7,162 nucleotides of DNA from Magnetococcales bacterium (GTDB lineage Bacteria; Pseudomonadota; Magnetococcia; Magnetococcales; Magnetaquicoccaceae): assembly GCA_015229095.1 (NCBI GenBank), contig JADGCE010000137.1, positions 1 to 7,162 on the forward strand, given 5' to 3'. Every line of letters begins with the position of its first letter. The stretch's first letter is position 1. The notes beneath the pieces are model-generated. The model did not search any database, was not told the DNA's origin, and saw nothing but the letters and a program-made list of their open reading frames with translations. This document shows positions 1 to 5,261 of the stretch, piece after piece. A program made the translations under genes and the position numbers.

Positions 1-389
1 TCCCGCAACCGTGTCAGTGCCCGGCGATCTTTTTTGCTTGGCCGACCTGTGGACAGGGGCAGGGCCTGTGTCTTGCTGACCATCACTGCCGTTGCGCGTT
101 CCTGCTGGCTTTTAGCCGTTTCTTCGTACAGCAATACCGCCTCCCTGGCGGGCCCACGCCGATCAGAAAGGGCACGCACCAGGATGACGAACAAACCCGC
201 TTCCGTGCGGATGCTGAGGGTATCCCCGATATGGGTTTCGTGGCCGGGTTTGGTGCGTGCGCCGTTCAGATGCACCTTGCCGCCGACAACCGCCTCGGTT
301 GCCAGGGCGCGAGTCTTGAAGAAACGGGCTGCCCACAGCCATTTATCCAATCGGCACCGCGATTCTGCCAACAGGGATGGCTGGTTCAT
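1..389 (-). CDS. hslR: Hsp15, S4-domain heat shock / ribosome-associated protein (3' end cut by window edge)
   Basis: This is an RNA-binding protein of the Hsp15 family. In E. coli, Hsp15 binds free 50S subunits that still carry a nascent chain-tRNA and helps recycle them after heat shock. The frame stays open to the left window edge: 129 codons are visible and the end is missing. An S4 domain spans roughly residues 10-70, with the family signature RLDKWLWAARFFKTRALA at about residues 12-29, followed by GGKVHLNG and the KPG turn. A LLYEET stretch lies near residue 88, and the basic tail RPSKKDRRALTRLR matches the end of E. coli Hsp15, so only a few residues are probably missing. The start ATG places the S4 signature where the family has it; the Shine-Dalgarno is weak. 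It lies 37 bases downstream of the GFA-family gene on the same strand and is probably cotranscribed with it. The family is certain; the operon is inferred. Confidence 0.93.
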   Translation of the reverse strand, partial: MNQPSLLAESRCRLDKWLWAARFFKTRALATEAVVGGKVHLNGARTKPGHETHIGDTLSIRTEAGLFVILVRALSDRRGPAREAVLLYEETAKSQQERATAVMVSKTQALPLSTGRPSKKDRRALTRLR

Positions 390-426
390 GTCGTTCTCTG
401 TTGGAGCCTGATCAATATCGTGGAAT

Positions 427-816
427 TCACTGAGATTGCGCCAGCCTGCTGGCAGCCTCTTCCCAGTTTTTTCCATCGAAGCGCACTTCCTCCCATGTGG
501 GGTGTTCCATATCCACGTTGTCCAGGCAATGCACGTTAATGGAATACATGTCGGGCGCAATCCGGGGATGGCTGAAGGGGTGGATACCACAGAAGCGGCA
601 GAAAAAATGCTTGGCAATACCAGTCCCCGTTTGGTACAGAGTCAACACTTCCTCTCCGCTCAGCAGGGTGAACTGTTCGGCAGCAACGCGCCAGTGCAGG
701 ACACCCTTTTTGGTGCAGATGGAGCAATTGCATCGTGACACCCGGTGAATGGCTCCCGTTACCCGGAAGCGCACCTTGCCGCAATGACAACTACCCAAAT
801 GAATGGCTTCGGTCAT
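427..816 (-). CDS. GFA-family (glutathione-dependent formaldehyde-activating enzyme-like) zinc protein
   Basis: This 129-residue protein belongs to the GFA/CENP-V fold family, small zinc proteins named after a glutathione-formaldehyde adduct enzyme. Most members have no proven substrate. The cysteine pattern is complete: C10-x-C12, then C29-x-C31-x2-C34 (CNCSIC), then C73-x2-C76 (CRFC). In the family these ligands hold one structural and one catalytic zinc. Other hallmarks are GSCHCGKVRF at residues 8-17, the THFC-like KHFFCRFCG, and a HPR motif after it. The frame extends upstream to 954, but the chosen ATG sits directly before the conserved N-terminus and has a purine-rich AAGAGA about 9 bases ahead. 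No formaldehyde dehydrogenase gene is nearby, so a detoxification role is not supported by context. hslR follows closely on the same strand. Family assignment is firm; the substrate is unknown. Confidence 0.9.
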   Translation of the reverse strand: MTEAIHLGSCHCGKVRFRVTGAIHRVSRCNCSICTKKGVLHWRVAAEQFTLLSGEEVLTLYQTGTGIAKHFFCRFCGIHPFSHPRIAPDMYSINVHCLDNVDMEHPTWEEVRFDGKNWEEAASRLAQSQ

Positions 817-1294
817 GGCATGATCTCTTGTCGTGGATGGATGGTCACGGACACAGGGCACCCGCTCACCCAACCGGCTACCGCACCCAAAATACCAAAA
901 AAGCATGCGGAATGGTAGGGGGCGGTGCCGACCTTCTCCACTTCCGACCACCACGAGAGGGTGTCAACCGTCCAGGACCACGCTTCAACCCTCCCACGCT
1001 GACCAAAATCAACCGCAAACTGGCGTACCGTACCTCGTTTCAATCCCCTGACGACAGAAGAGCGAAAATCAAACCAGTACGGAGGTGTTGACTTCGATAT
1101 CAGACTGTTTTGATTGACTTTTATGAAGTACGCACATTGCGTCCTTCGCGGGCGCGAAGTCAGCAGGTTGTGGAGAATCGGGCGGATAGGAGAAGAGAAG
1201 GGGTGAAAACCGGGAAAGGGAGGTACGGAAAAAGGCCGGGCACCCCGTGAGGTATGCCGCGCTAACCATTGGAAACATTGGCGTTTTCAGGCAC
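817..1294. other. Gene-poor stretch between the tRNA-Ala terminator and the GFA gene
   Basis: I find no convincing gene in this stretch of about 480 bases. Visible features are: a perfect 7-bp inverted repeat with a 2-base centre at 1144-1159; a strongly purine-rich plus-strand run at about 1185-1235; and a minus-strand open frame from a TTG at 1043 to a TGA at 813, whose stop overlaps the GFA start codon (ATGA). That frame has only moderate codon bias, no usable Shine-Dalgarno spacing and no recognisable family, so I do not call it a gene. No good minus-strand promoter for the GFA gene could be picked out by eye, although one should exist here. Confidence 0.6.
1144..1159. repeat. Short perfect inverted repeat (hairpin)
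   Basis: The arms CTTCGCG and CGCGAAG flank a central GG. As RNA it can form a 6-bp stem with a 4-base loop on either strand. No T-run follows on either strand, so it is not an intrinsic terminator as it stands. Twelve bases (CCTTCGCGGGCG, 1143-1154) are identical to 1306-1317 inside the tRNA terminator, which suggests either a shared origin or simply similar GC-rich hairpin sequence. Confidence 0.5.
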
Positions 1295-1320
1295 AAAAAA
1301 AACCGCCTTCGCGGGCGGTG
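1295..1320 (-). terminator. Rho-independent terminator downstream of tRNA-Ala
   Basis: Read on the minus strand, the 6-bp stem ACCGCC/GGCGGT encloses a 6-base loop CGCGAA and is followed by a run of eight T residues. It begins about 32 bases after the encoded CCA end of the tRNA and faces the right way to end its transcript. The structure is seen directly in the sequence; its function follows from the standard terminator form. Confidence 0.88.
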
Positions 1321-1351
1321 AATTTGCCAAGAAAAGTCTTGCAATTGAAAT

Positions 1352-1427
1352 TGGTGGAGCCGAGGGGAATCGAACCCCTGGCCTTCGCATTGCGAACGCG
1401 ACGCTCTCCCAGCTGAGCTACGGCCCC
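1352..1427 (-). tRNA. tRNA-Ala, anticodon CGC (reads GCG)
   Basis: This is a complete 76-base cloverleaf with an encoded CCA end. The acceptor stem GGGGCCG/CGGCTCC contains the G3-U70 wobble pair that alanyl-tRNA synthetase recognises. The D stem is GCTC/GAGC with an 8-base loop. The anticodon stem TCGCG/TGCGA holds the loop TTCGCAA, with anticodon CGC at plus-strand 1392-1394. The variable loop has five bases. The T stem AGGGG/CCCCT holds the loop TTCGATT, and the discriminator base is A. It has its own promoter upstream and its own terminator downstream, so it looks like a single-gene transcription unit. The CGC alanine isoacceptor serves the GCG codons that are frequent in this GC-rich sequence. 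Confidence 0.97.
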
Positions 1428-1443
1428 ATCCTGACTGGGGCAG

Positions 1444-1472
1444 ATTATCCACAGTTGCCAACCCCATGGCAA
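1444..1472 (-). promoter_or_regulatory. Sigma70-type promoter of tRNA-Ala
   Basis: On the minus strand, a -35 box TTGCCA (5 of 6 matches, 1467-1472) and a -10 box GATAAT (5 of 6 matches, 1444-1449) are separated by exactly 17 bases. The -10 box ends 16 bases before the mature tRNA 5' end, leaving room for a short leader. The bases just after the -10 box are GC-rich (CTGCCCC), the kind of discriminator seen at stringently controlled stable-RNA promoters. The boxes are seen directly; stringent control is inferred. The promoter lies between the truA stop and the tRNA. Confidence 0.75.
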
Positions 1473-1497
1473 GGAGCAATACGCAGGGAGGCAAAAA

Positions 1498-2253
1498 TTA
1501 TCTGGCCTCCCCCTTGTACAATACCCGTTCCAGATACAGCCCCCACGGCGGAACCGTCGGTCCCGCTTGTCGGCGATCCTGACTGAGCAAAATCTCCCCC
1601 ACGACGGAGGGCGACCACTCCCCCCGCCCCACCAGACTCAATGTGCCCACAATGTTGCGGACCATGTGCTGCAAAAACCCGTTGGCTCCGATCCAAAAAT
1701 GGATCTCCCCCTGCACCCTCTCTATCTCCATGCGGCTGAGGGTGCGCACCGGATCCTTGGCCTGGCAAAAGGCCGCCCGGAACGCCGAAAAATTATGGGT
1801 GCCCAGCAAATCAACCGCTGCCTCCCGCATCCTCTCCACATCCAGCGGGCGAGGATGATGCCACAGGCGTCGCCGATCCAATGCCGGGGCTGCACTCCGC
1901 GCCGCTAACACCCGATACCGATATTCCCGATATACCGCCGAAAAGCGCGCATGGAAATCCGCCTCCACCGCCTCCACCGCCAGTACGGTCACCGTCTCCG
2001 GGGTCATGACATTCAAGGCACGCAAAAAGACCCAGGGCTCCCTGGGGTGATCCGTATCAAAATGGGCCACCTGACCGGTGGCATGCACCCCCGTATCCGT
2101 TCGACCCGCTCCCAGCACCGTCACCTGGTGACCGCACAAACGGGCCAAAGCCTCTTCCAAAACGCTTTGTACCGTGACGATACCCTCCCGTTGACGCTGC
2201 CACCCCCGAAAGCCGCCCCCGTCATACTCCAATGTCAGGCGATAACGTGCCAC
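1498..2253 (-). CDS. truA: tRNA pseudouridine(38-40) synthase TruA
   Basis: TruA converts uridines 38, 39 and 40 of the tRNA anticodon arm to pseudouridine, which stabilises the arm and helps frame maintenance. The product has 251 residues, slightly shorter than the E. coli enzyme of about 270. The N-terminal LEYDGGGFRGWQRQ (8-21) is followed by the catalytic motif GAGRTDTGVHA (48-58), with the nucleophile at Asp53. Downstream are HARFSA (101-106), NFSAFRAAFCQAKDPVRT (154-171), FLQHMVRNIVGTL (193-205) and AGPTVPPWGLYL near the C-terminus, all in family order. Translation starts at GTG with AAGGG six bases ahead. An ATG five bases upstream is out of frame and far too close to that ribosome-binding site. 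The gene lies 89 bases after rnfH on the same strand. The tRNA gene follows immediately but has its own promoter. Confidence 0.97.
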   Translation of the reverse strand: MARYRLTLEYDGGGFRGWQRQREGIVTVQSVLEEALARLCGHQVTVLGAGRTDTGVHATGQVAHFDTDHPREPWVFLRALNVMTPETVTVLAVEAVEADFHARFSAVYREYRYRVLAARSAAPALDRRRLWHHPRPLDVERMREAAVDLLGTHNFSAFRAAFCQAKDPVRTLSRMEIERVQGEIHFWIGANGFLQHMVRNIVGTLSLVGRGEWSPSVVGEILLSQDRRQAGPTVPPWGLYLERVLYKGEAR

Positions 2254-2342
2254 GGCATACCCTTTTCAACACTGTTTACGCACCATGCCACCCGCAATCG
2301 CCTCTCTACTGACCGGATGTCACCCAACCGGCCTTACCCTGT

Positions 2343-2645
2343 TCAGGCCACCTCTTCCGCCGCTTCATCGGTCTCTGTTCCTTCTCCCTTGGCTGCCGTG
2401 CCCTTCTTGGGCGGTTTGCCAATGGCCGGGCGATAAATCTCTATCCGGTCCCCCTCCGAGACGATCTGCTCCAACGTGACCAGCTTGCCATAGATGCCAA
2501 CCTTGTTCTTGCTGAGATCCAACTCGGTAAACTTGTTGAGGATGCCAGATTGATGGATCGCCTTTTCAACCGAGGTGCCCGCTGCCACGGTGAGTTCCAG
2601 CACGACTTGATGTTTGACATCCGCATATGTCACAGAGATATTCAT
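2343..2645 (-). CDS. rnfH: RnfH family beta-grasp (ubiquitin-like fold) protein
   Basis: This 100-residue protein belongs to the RnfH (UPF0125) family, small proteins with a ubiquitin-like beta-grasp fold. The name comes from linkage to rnf electron-transport genes in some bacteria; the biochemical role is unsettled. Diagnostic segments are GTSVEKAIHQSGIL at residues 23-36, the highly conserved DLSKNKVGIYGK at 43-54, and GDRIEIYRP at 65-73. The last 25 residues form a lysine-rich and then glutamate-rich low-complexity tail, which varies in the family. The ATG start has AAGGGA eight bases upstream. In many proteobacteria rnfH sits next to ratA and smpB; neither is present here, and the neighbour is truA, in the same direction. 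The family call is firm and the function is not known. Confidence 0.93.
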   Translation of the reverse strand: MNISVTYADVKHQVVLELTVAAGTSVEKAIHQSGILNKFTELDLSKNKVGIYGKLVTLEQIVSEGDRIEIYRPAIGKPPKKGTAAKGEGTETDEAAEEVA

Positions 2646-2750
2646 GAAACAGTTCCCTTGAATAGATTATCTTCCCGGACCCCCGTCCGCGCCCATCCGG
2701 CTTGGCCAAGCCAAAGAGCGACCTTCCTGACAAACAGGGGCAGATACTTT

Positions 2751-2779
2751 TTGCGCTTTGACAGCGACCTGTATAGAAT
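2751..2779 (+). promoter_or_regulatory. Possible promoter for the ParA-like gene
   Basis: A -10-like TAGAAT (5 of 6 matches, 2774-2779) lies 17 bases after TTGCGC (2751-2756), which matches the -35 consensus only in its TTG. It would give a leader of roughly 95 bases before the chosen ParA start. A perfect TTGACA at 2758-2763 lies nearby but has no -10 box at the right distance. The surrounding 234-base spacer (2646-2879) separates divergent genes and shows nothing else I can name. Confidence 0.35.
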
Positions 2780-2879
2780 ACCCCCAACCATGCCTCTCTT
2801 TCAAGCCACAAAGCCTCTCTGTTTTGGCAGCAGTCGGGCGGTGGGCACAACGGTCAGCGTCATAATGGGGAATCAATCG

Positions 2880-3623
2880 ATGAAAATTTTCTCTGTTTAC
2901 AACATCAAAGGGGGCGTTGGAAAGACGACCACCTCCGTCAACCTGGCCTACCTTTCTGCTGCGGCCGGTGCCCAGACATTGATTTGGGATCTGGATCCCC
3001 AGGGTGGCACCAGCTATTACCTCTGCGTCAAGCCCAAAATCAAGGGGGGAACGGACGAGTTGCTGCAAGGAAGAAACAGGACCATGGCACAACTGCGGAT
3101 GACGGGATATCCCAATCTCGACCTGCTGCCTTCCGATATCTCCTATCGGCACCTGGACGCCCAACTGGCCAAAAGCACCCGACCGCTCCACGGGCTGGAA
3201 CGTTTGGTGGCACCTCTGGCCAAACAGTATGATCACCTGTTTTTGGATTGTCCCCCTGGTTTGTCCCTGGTCACCGAAAATGTCTTTCAAATGACCGACG
3301 TTCTGTTGGTGCCGATGATTCCGACTCCCCTCTCCCTGCGTGCCTACAATCGGCTGGTGCAGTTTTTGGTCAAACGGCGGACCAAAAAATTGCGGGTGTT
3401 GCCCTTCTTCAACATGGTCAACCCGGACAAACCGATTCACCGGGTGGTTACCAAAAATATCAGCGAAAAACACCCCATTTTTCTCAAAAACGGCGTGCCG
3501 GAATCCAACCTGATCGAGGCCATGGGGGTCAAGCGTTCTCCCATCTTCACCTATGCACGGGAATCGCCAGAGGCCGATGGTCTGCGTGCCTTGTGGCAGG
3601 AAATTATCCGACGCAGTGCGTAA
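2880..3623 (+). CDS. Orphan ParA/MinD-family (Walker-type) ATPase
   Basis: This 247-residue P-loop ATPase belongs to the ParA family, whose members dimerise on ATP and position DNA, protein clusters or other cargo. The deviant Walker A is KGGVGKTT at residues 10-17, with the signature Lys10 and the catalytic Lys15. The switch I/A' motif is DLDPQGG at 37-43, and Walker B is HLFLDCPPG at 119-127. The C-terminal part has the usual pattern, ending in the PIFTYARESPEADGLRAL segment. There is no N-terminal helix-turn-helix extension, so it resembles chromosomal Soj-type or cargo-positioning ParAs rather than plasmid type Ia. The ATG at 2880 puts the P-loop at the usual place and has GGGGA eight bases ahead; in-frame ATGs at 2865 and 2790 are less likely. 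No parB, cargo adaptor or parS-like repeats are visible beside it. The ATPase family is certain; the cargo is unknown. Confidence 0.92.
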   Translation: MKIFSVYNIKGGVGKTTTSVNLAYLSAAAGAQTLIWDLDPQGGTSYYLCVKPKIKGGTDELLQGRNRTMAQLRMTGYPNLDLLPSDISYRHLDAQLAKSTRPLHGLERLVAPLAKQYDHLFLDCPPGLSLVTENVFQMTDVLLVPMIPTPLSLRAYNRLVQFLVKRRTKKLRVLPFFNMVNPDKPIHRVVTKNISEKHPIFLKNGVPESNLIEAMGVKRSPIFTYARESPEADGLRALWQEIIRRSA

Positions 3624-3633
3624 ATGCCCTGCT

Positions 3634-4521
3634 CTACCCGAACAGGTCGGTGGAGAGGTAACGGTCGCCGCGATCGGGCAAAATCACGACCAGGCACCCC
3701 TCGCCGGGCAGCTCTTTGGCCAGGGTGAGGGCAGCAGCCAGCGCGCCACCCGCTGAGTGGCCTGCAAAGATGCCCTCCTCCTTGGCCAGACGGAGGGTCA
3801 TCTCCCTGGCGGCGTCGGCGGAAACATCCAGGATGCGATCCACCCGGGTCGGATCGAAAATCTTGGGCAAATATTCCAGCGGCCAGCGGCGGATGCCAGG
3901 AATTTTGGAACCCTCTTCGGGATGAACACCGACAATCTGCACGGCGGGGTTTTGCTCTTTCAGAAAGCGGGAGACGCCCATGATGGTGCCGGTGGTGCCC
4001 ATGGAGCTGACAAAATGGCTGATGCCCCCCTGGGTGTCGCGCCAGATCTCTGGTCCGGTGCTGCGATAGTGGGCCTGCCAGTTGTGGGGATTGGAAAACT
4101 GGTCAAAAAGAATCCCCTCCCCCGCTTGTACCATCTCCCTGGCCCGATCGATGGCCCCTTCCATGCCCGCTGCATCCGGGGTGAGCTCCAGGTGTGCCCC
4201 GTAGGCCCGCATGATGGCCCGGCGTTCCAGGGACATGGATTCCGGCATGACCAGGGTGATGGGCGTTCCCCAGCGAGCGGCGATCATCGCCAGGGCGATG
4301 CCCGTGTTGCCGCTGGTGGGTTCGATCACCCGCACACCCTCACTCAGCAGGCCAGCCTGTCGGGCCCCCATGAACATGCTGAGGGCTGCCCGATCCTTGA
4401 CCGATCCGGCGGGATTGTTTCCTTCCAGCTTGACCAGCAGGCGCACAGGCCGGCAGCAGGCGCCCAGGCGGGTCAGTGTGACCAACGGGGTGTTGCCGAT
4501 AAAAGATTCCAGCATGTTCAT
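3634..4521 (-). CDS. cysM: Cysteine synthase B (O-acetylserine sulfhydrylase B)
   Basis: This PLP enzyme makes cysteine from O-acetylserine and sulfide. The CysM type also accepts thiosulfate, giving S-sulfocysteine. The product has 295 residues, close to the 303 of E. coli CysM, and lines up along its whole length. The PLP lysine is Lys42 in EGNNPAGSVKDRAALS (33-48). The substrate loop TSGNTGIALAMIAA follows, then MRAYGA, the phosphate-binding SSMGTTGTI near residue 172, EEGSKIPGIRRWP, and the terminal DRGDRYLST. EGNNPAGSVKDR and GIRRWP are typical of CysM rather than CysK. The start ATG has a strong GGAGGAGG (4530-4537) eight bases upstream; a second ATG two codons later is less well placed. 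It converges with the ParA-like gene across only 10 bases, with no terminator visible between them. No other cysteine-pathway gene is nearby. Confidence 0.97.
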   Translation of the reverse strand: MNMLESFIGNTPLVTLTRLGACCRPVRLLVKLEGNNPAGSVKDRAALSMFMGARQAGLLSEGVRVIEPTSGNTGIALAMIAARWGTPITLVMPESMSLERRAIMRAYGAHLELTPDAAGMEGAIDRAREMVQAGEGILFDQFSNPHNWQAHYRSTGPEIWRDTQGGISHFVSSMGTTGTIMGVSRFLKEQNPAVQIVGVHPEEGSKIPGIRRWPLEYLPKIFDPTRVDRILDVSADAAREMTLRLAKEEGIFAGHSAGGALAAALTLAKELPGEGCLVVILPDRGDRYLSTDLFG

Positions 4522-4529
4522 ACCCTTTT

Positions 4530-4537
4530 CCTCCTCC
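4530..4537 (-). promoter_or_regulatory. Strong Shine-Dalgarno of cysM
   Basis: Read on the minus strand this is GGAGGAGG, eight bases before the ATG at 4521. It decides that start over the in-frame ATG six bases downstream. Confidence 0.8.
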
Positions 4538-4616
4538 GGTGACCGATGATGCGGCAGTGGAGCATGGAACGGCAGGGGCTGTCAAGCCGTGCCGAACCAT
4601 TCCGATGGAGCTGTTT

Positions 4617-5261
4617 ATGCACACGTTATTGCGCACCCTGCTGGCTGCCTATGGTCCTCAACACTGGTGGCCCGCCCAAAGCGTGGAAGAGATGATGGTG
4701 GGGGCCATATTGGTGCAAAATACGGCATGGACTCAGGTTGCCCGGGTGATTGCCAACTTGCAGGCGCACCAGATGCTCTCCATGGCGGCCATCCGCTCCG
4801 GGCAGGAAGAGCTGTTGTGGAGGTTGTTGCGACCGGTTGGTTTTTTTCGGGTCAAGGCGCGTCGTCTCAAGGCATTGGCGGAGTGCATGGCGCGTTTCGG
4901 GGATCAACCGGAACGGCTTTTCCAGTTGGAAACCGATGCCTTGCGCAATACCCTGTTGCGGGTGCATGGCATCGGCAAGGAGACGGCAGACGCGATTGTC
5001 TGTTATGGGGCGCATCGTCCCCTGTTTGTCGTGGATGCCTACACGAGACGTCTTTTCCAGCGTCTGGGATGGATAACCGCACGGGCCTCTTACGATGAGA
5101 TACAGGACAAGGTACAACAGGCCCTGCCCAGGGAGGTGCAGCCGTTGGCGGAGTTGCACGCCCTGATTGTGCAGCATGCCAAGTGTCACTGCCGGGCTCG
5201 CCCCCTGTGTGGCCACTGTCCCCTCACTTTTTGCCCCCATTATGAGAAGGTGGAGCCATGA
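4617..5261 (+). CDS. Endonuclease III-related HhH-GPD DNA glycosylase
   Basis: This base-excision-repair glycosylase is related to Nth, MutY and especially the MagIII-like branch (3-methyladenine glycosylases). It has 214 residues from the chosen start. The helix-hairpin-helix is RVHGIGKETADAIV at residues 115-128, and the catalytic Asp140 sits in FVVDAYTRRL. The early segment YGPQHWWPA and GAILVQNTAWTQV (29-41) are typical of this branch. At the position of the Nth lyase lysine there is Glu122 (GIGKET versus GVGRKT in Nth), so it is probably a monofunctional glycosylase. The C-terminal cysteines C190, C192, C198, C201 and C206 probably bind a 4Fe-4S cluster, but with shifted spacing. The start ATG has GGAG six bases ahead; longer in-frame starts exist at 4539 (GTG) and 4605 (ATG) without a good ribosome-binding site. 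Its stop overlaps the mutL start. The substrate is not predictable from sequence. Confidence 0.88.
   Translation: MHTLLRTLLAAYGPQHWWPAQSVEEMMVGAILVQNTAWTQVARVIANLQAHQMLSMAAIRSGQEELLWRLLRPVGFFRVKARRLKALAECMARFGDQPERLFQLETDALRNTLLRVHGIGKETADAIVCYGAHRPLFVVDAYTRRLFQRLGWITARASYDEIQDKVQQALPREVQPLAELHALIVQHAKCHCRARPLCGHCPLTFCPHYEKVEP

Noticed and set aside
1037..1048. GTTTCAATCCCC, resembling the end of a CRISPR repeat (reverse complement ends in ATTGAAAC)
   Set aside because: It occurs once, with no second copy at spacer distance, no array and no cas gene in the window. A short motif like this is expected by chance.
1203..1250. Plus-strand 15-codon frame starting at GTG after a purine-rich AGGAGAAGAGAAGG run, giving a basic peptide
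   Set aside because: It is very short, lies antisense to the downstream side of the tRNA unit, resembles no family, and the purine run explains the apparent ribosome-binding site.
1069..1494. Minus-strand open frame of 141 codons
   Set aside because: It runs through the tRNA-Ala gene, its promoter and its terminator, so it cannot be a normal gene. The protein shows no recognisable domain.
2254..2342. Possible terminator between rnfH and truA
   Set aside because: Only a 4-bp CCGG pairing without a T-run is visible, so rnfH and truA may well be cotranscribed.
2667..3473. Long minus-strand frame of 268 codons opposite the ParA-like gene
   Set aside because: It is the antisense shadow of a clearly coding GC-rich gene; the composition is rich in His, Gln and Gly and no motif is recognisable.
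4580..4585. Perfect TTGACA on the minus strand upstream of cysM as a -35 box
   Set aside because: No acceptable -10 hexamer lies 16-18 bases downstream, so I do not call a promoter, although one for cysM must be nearby.
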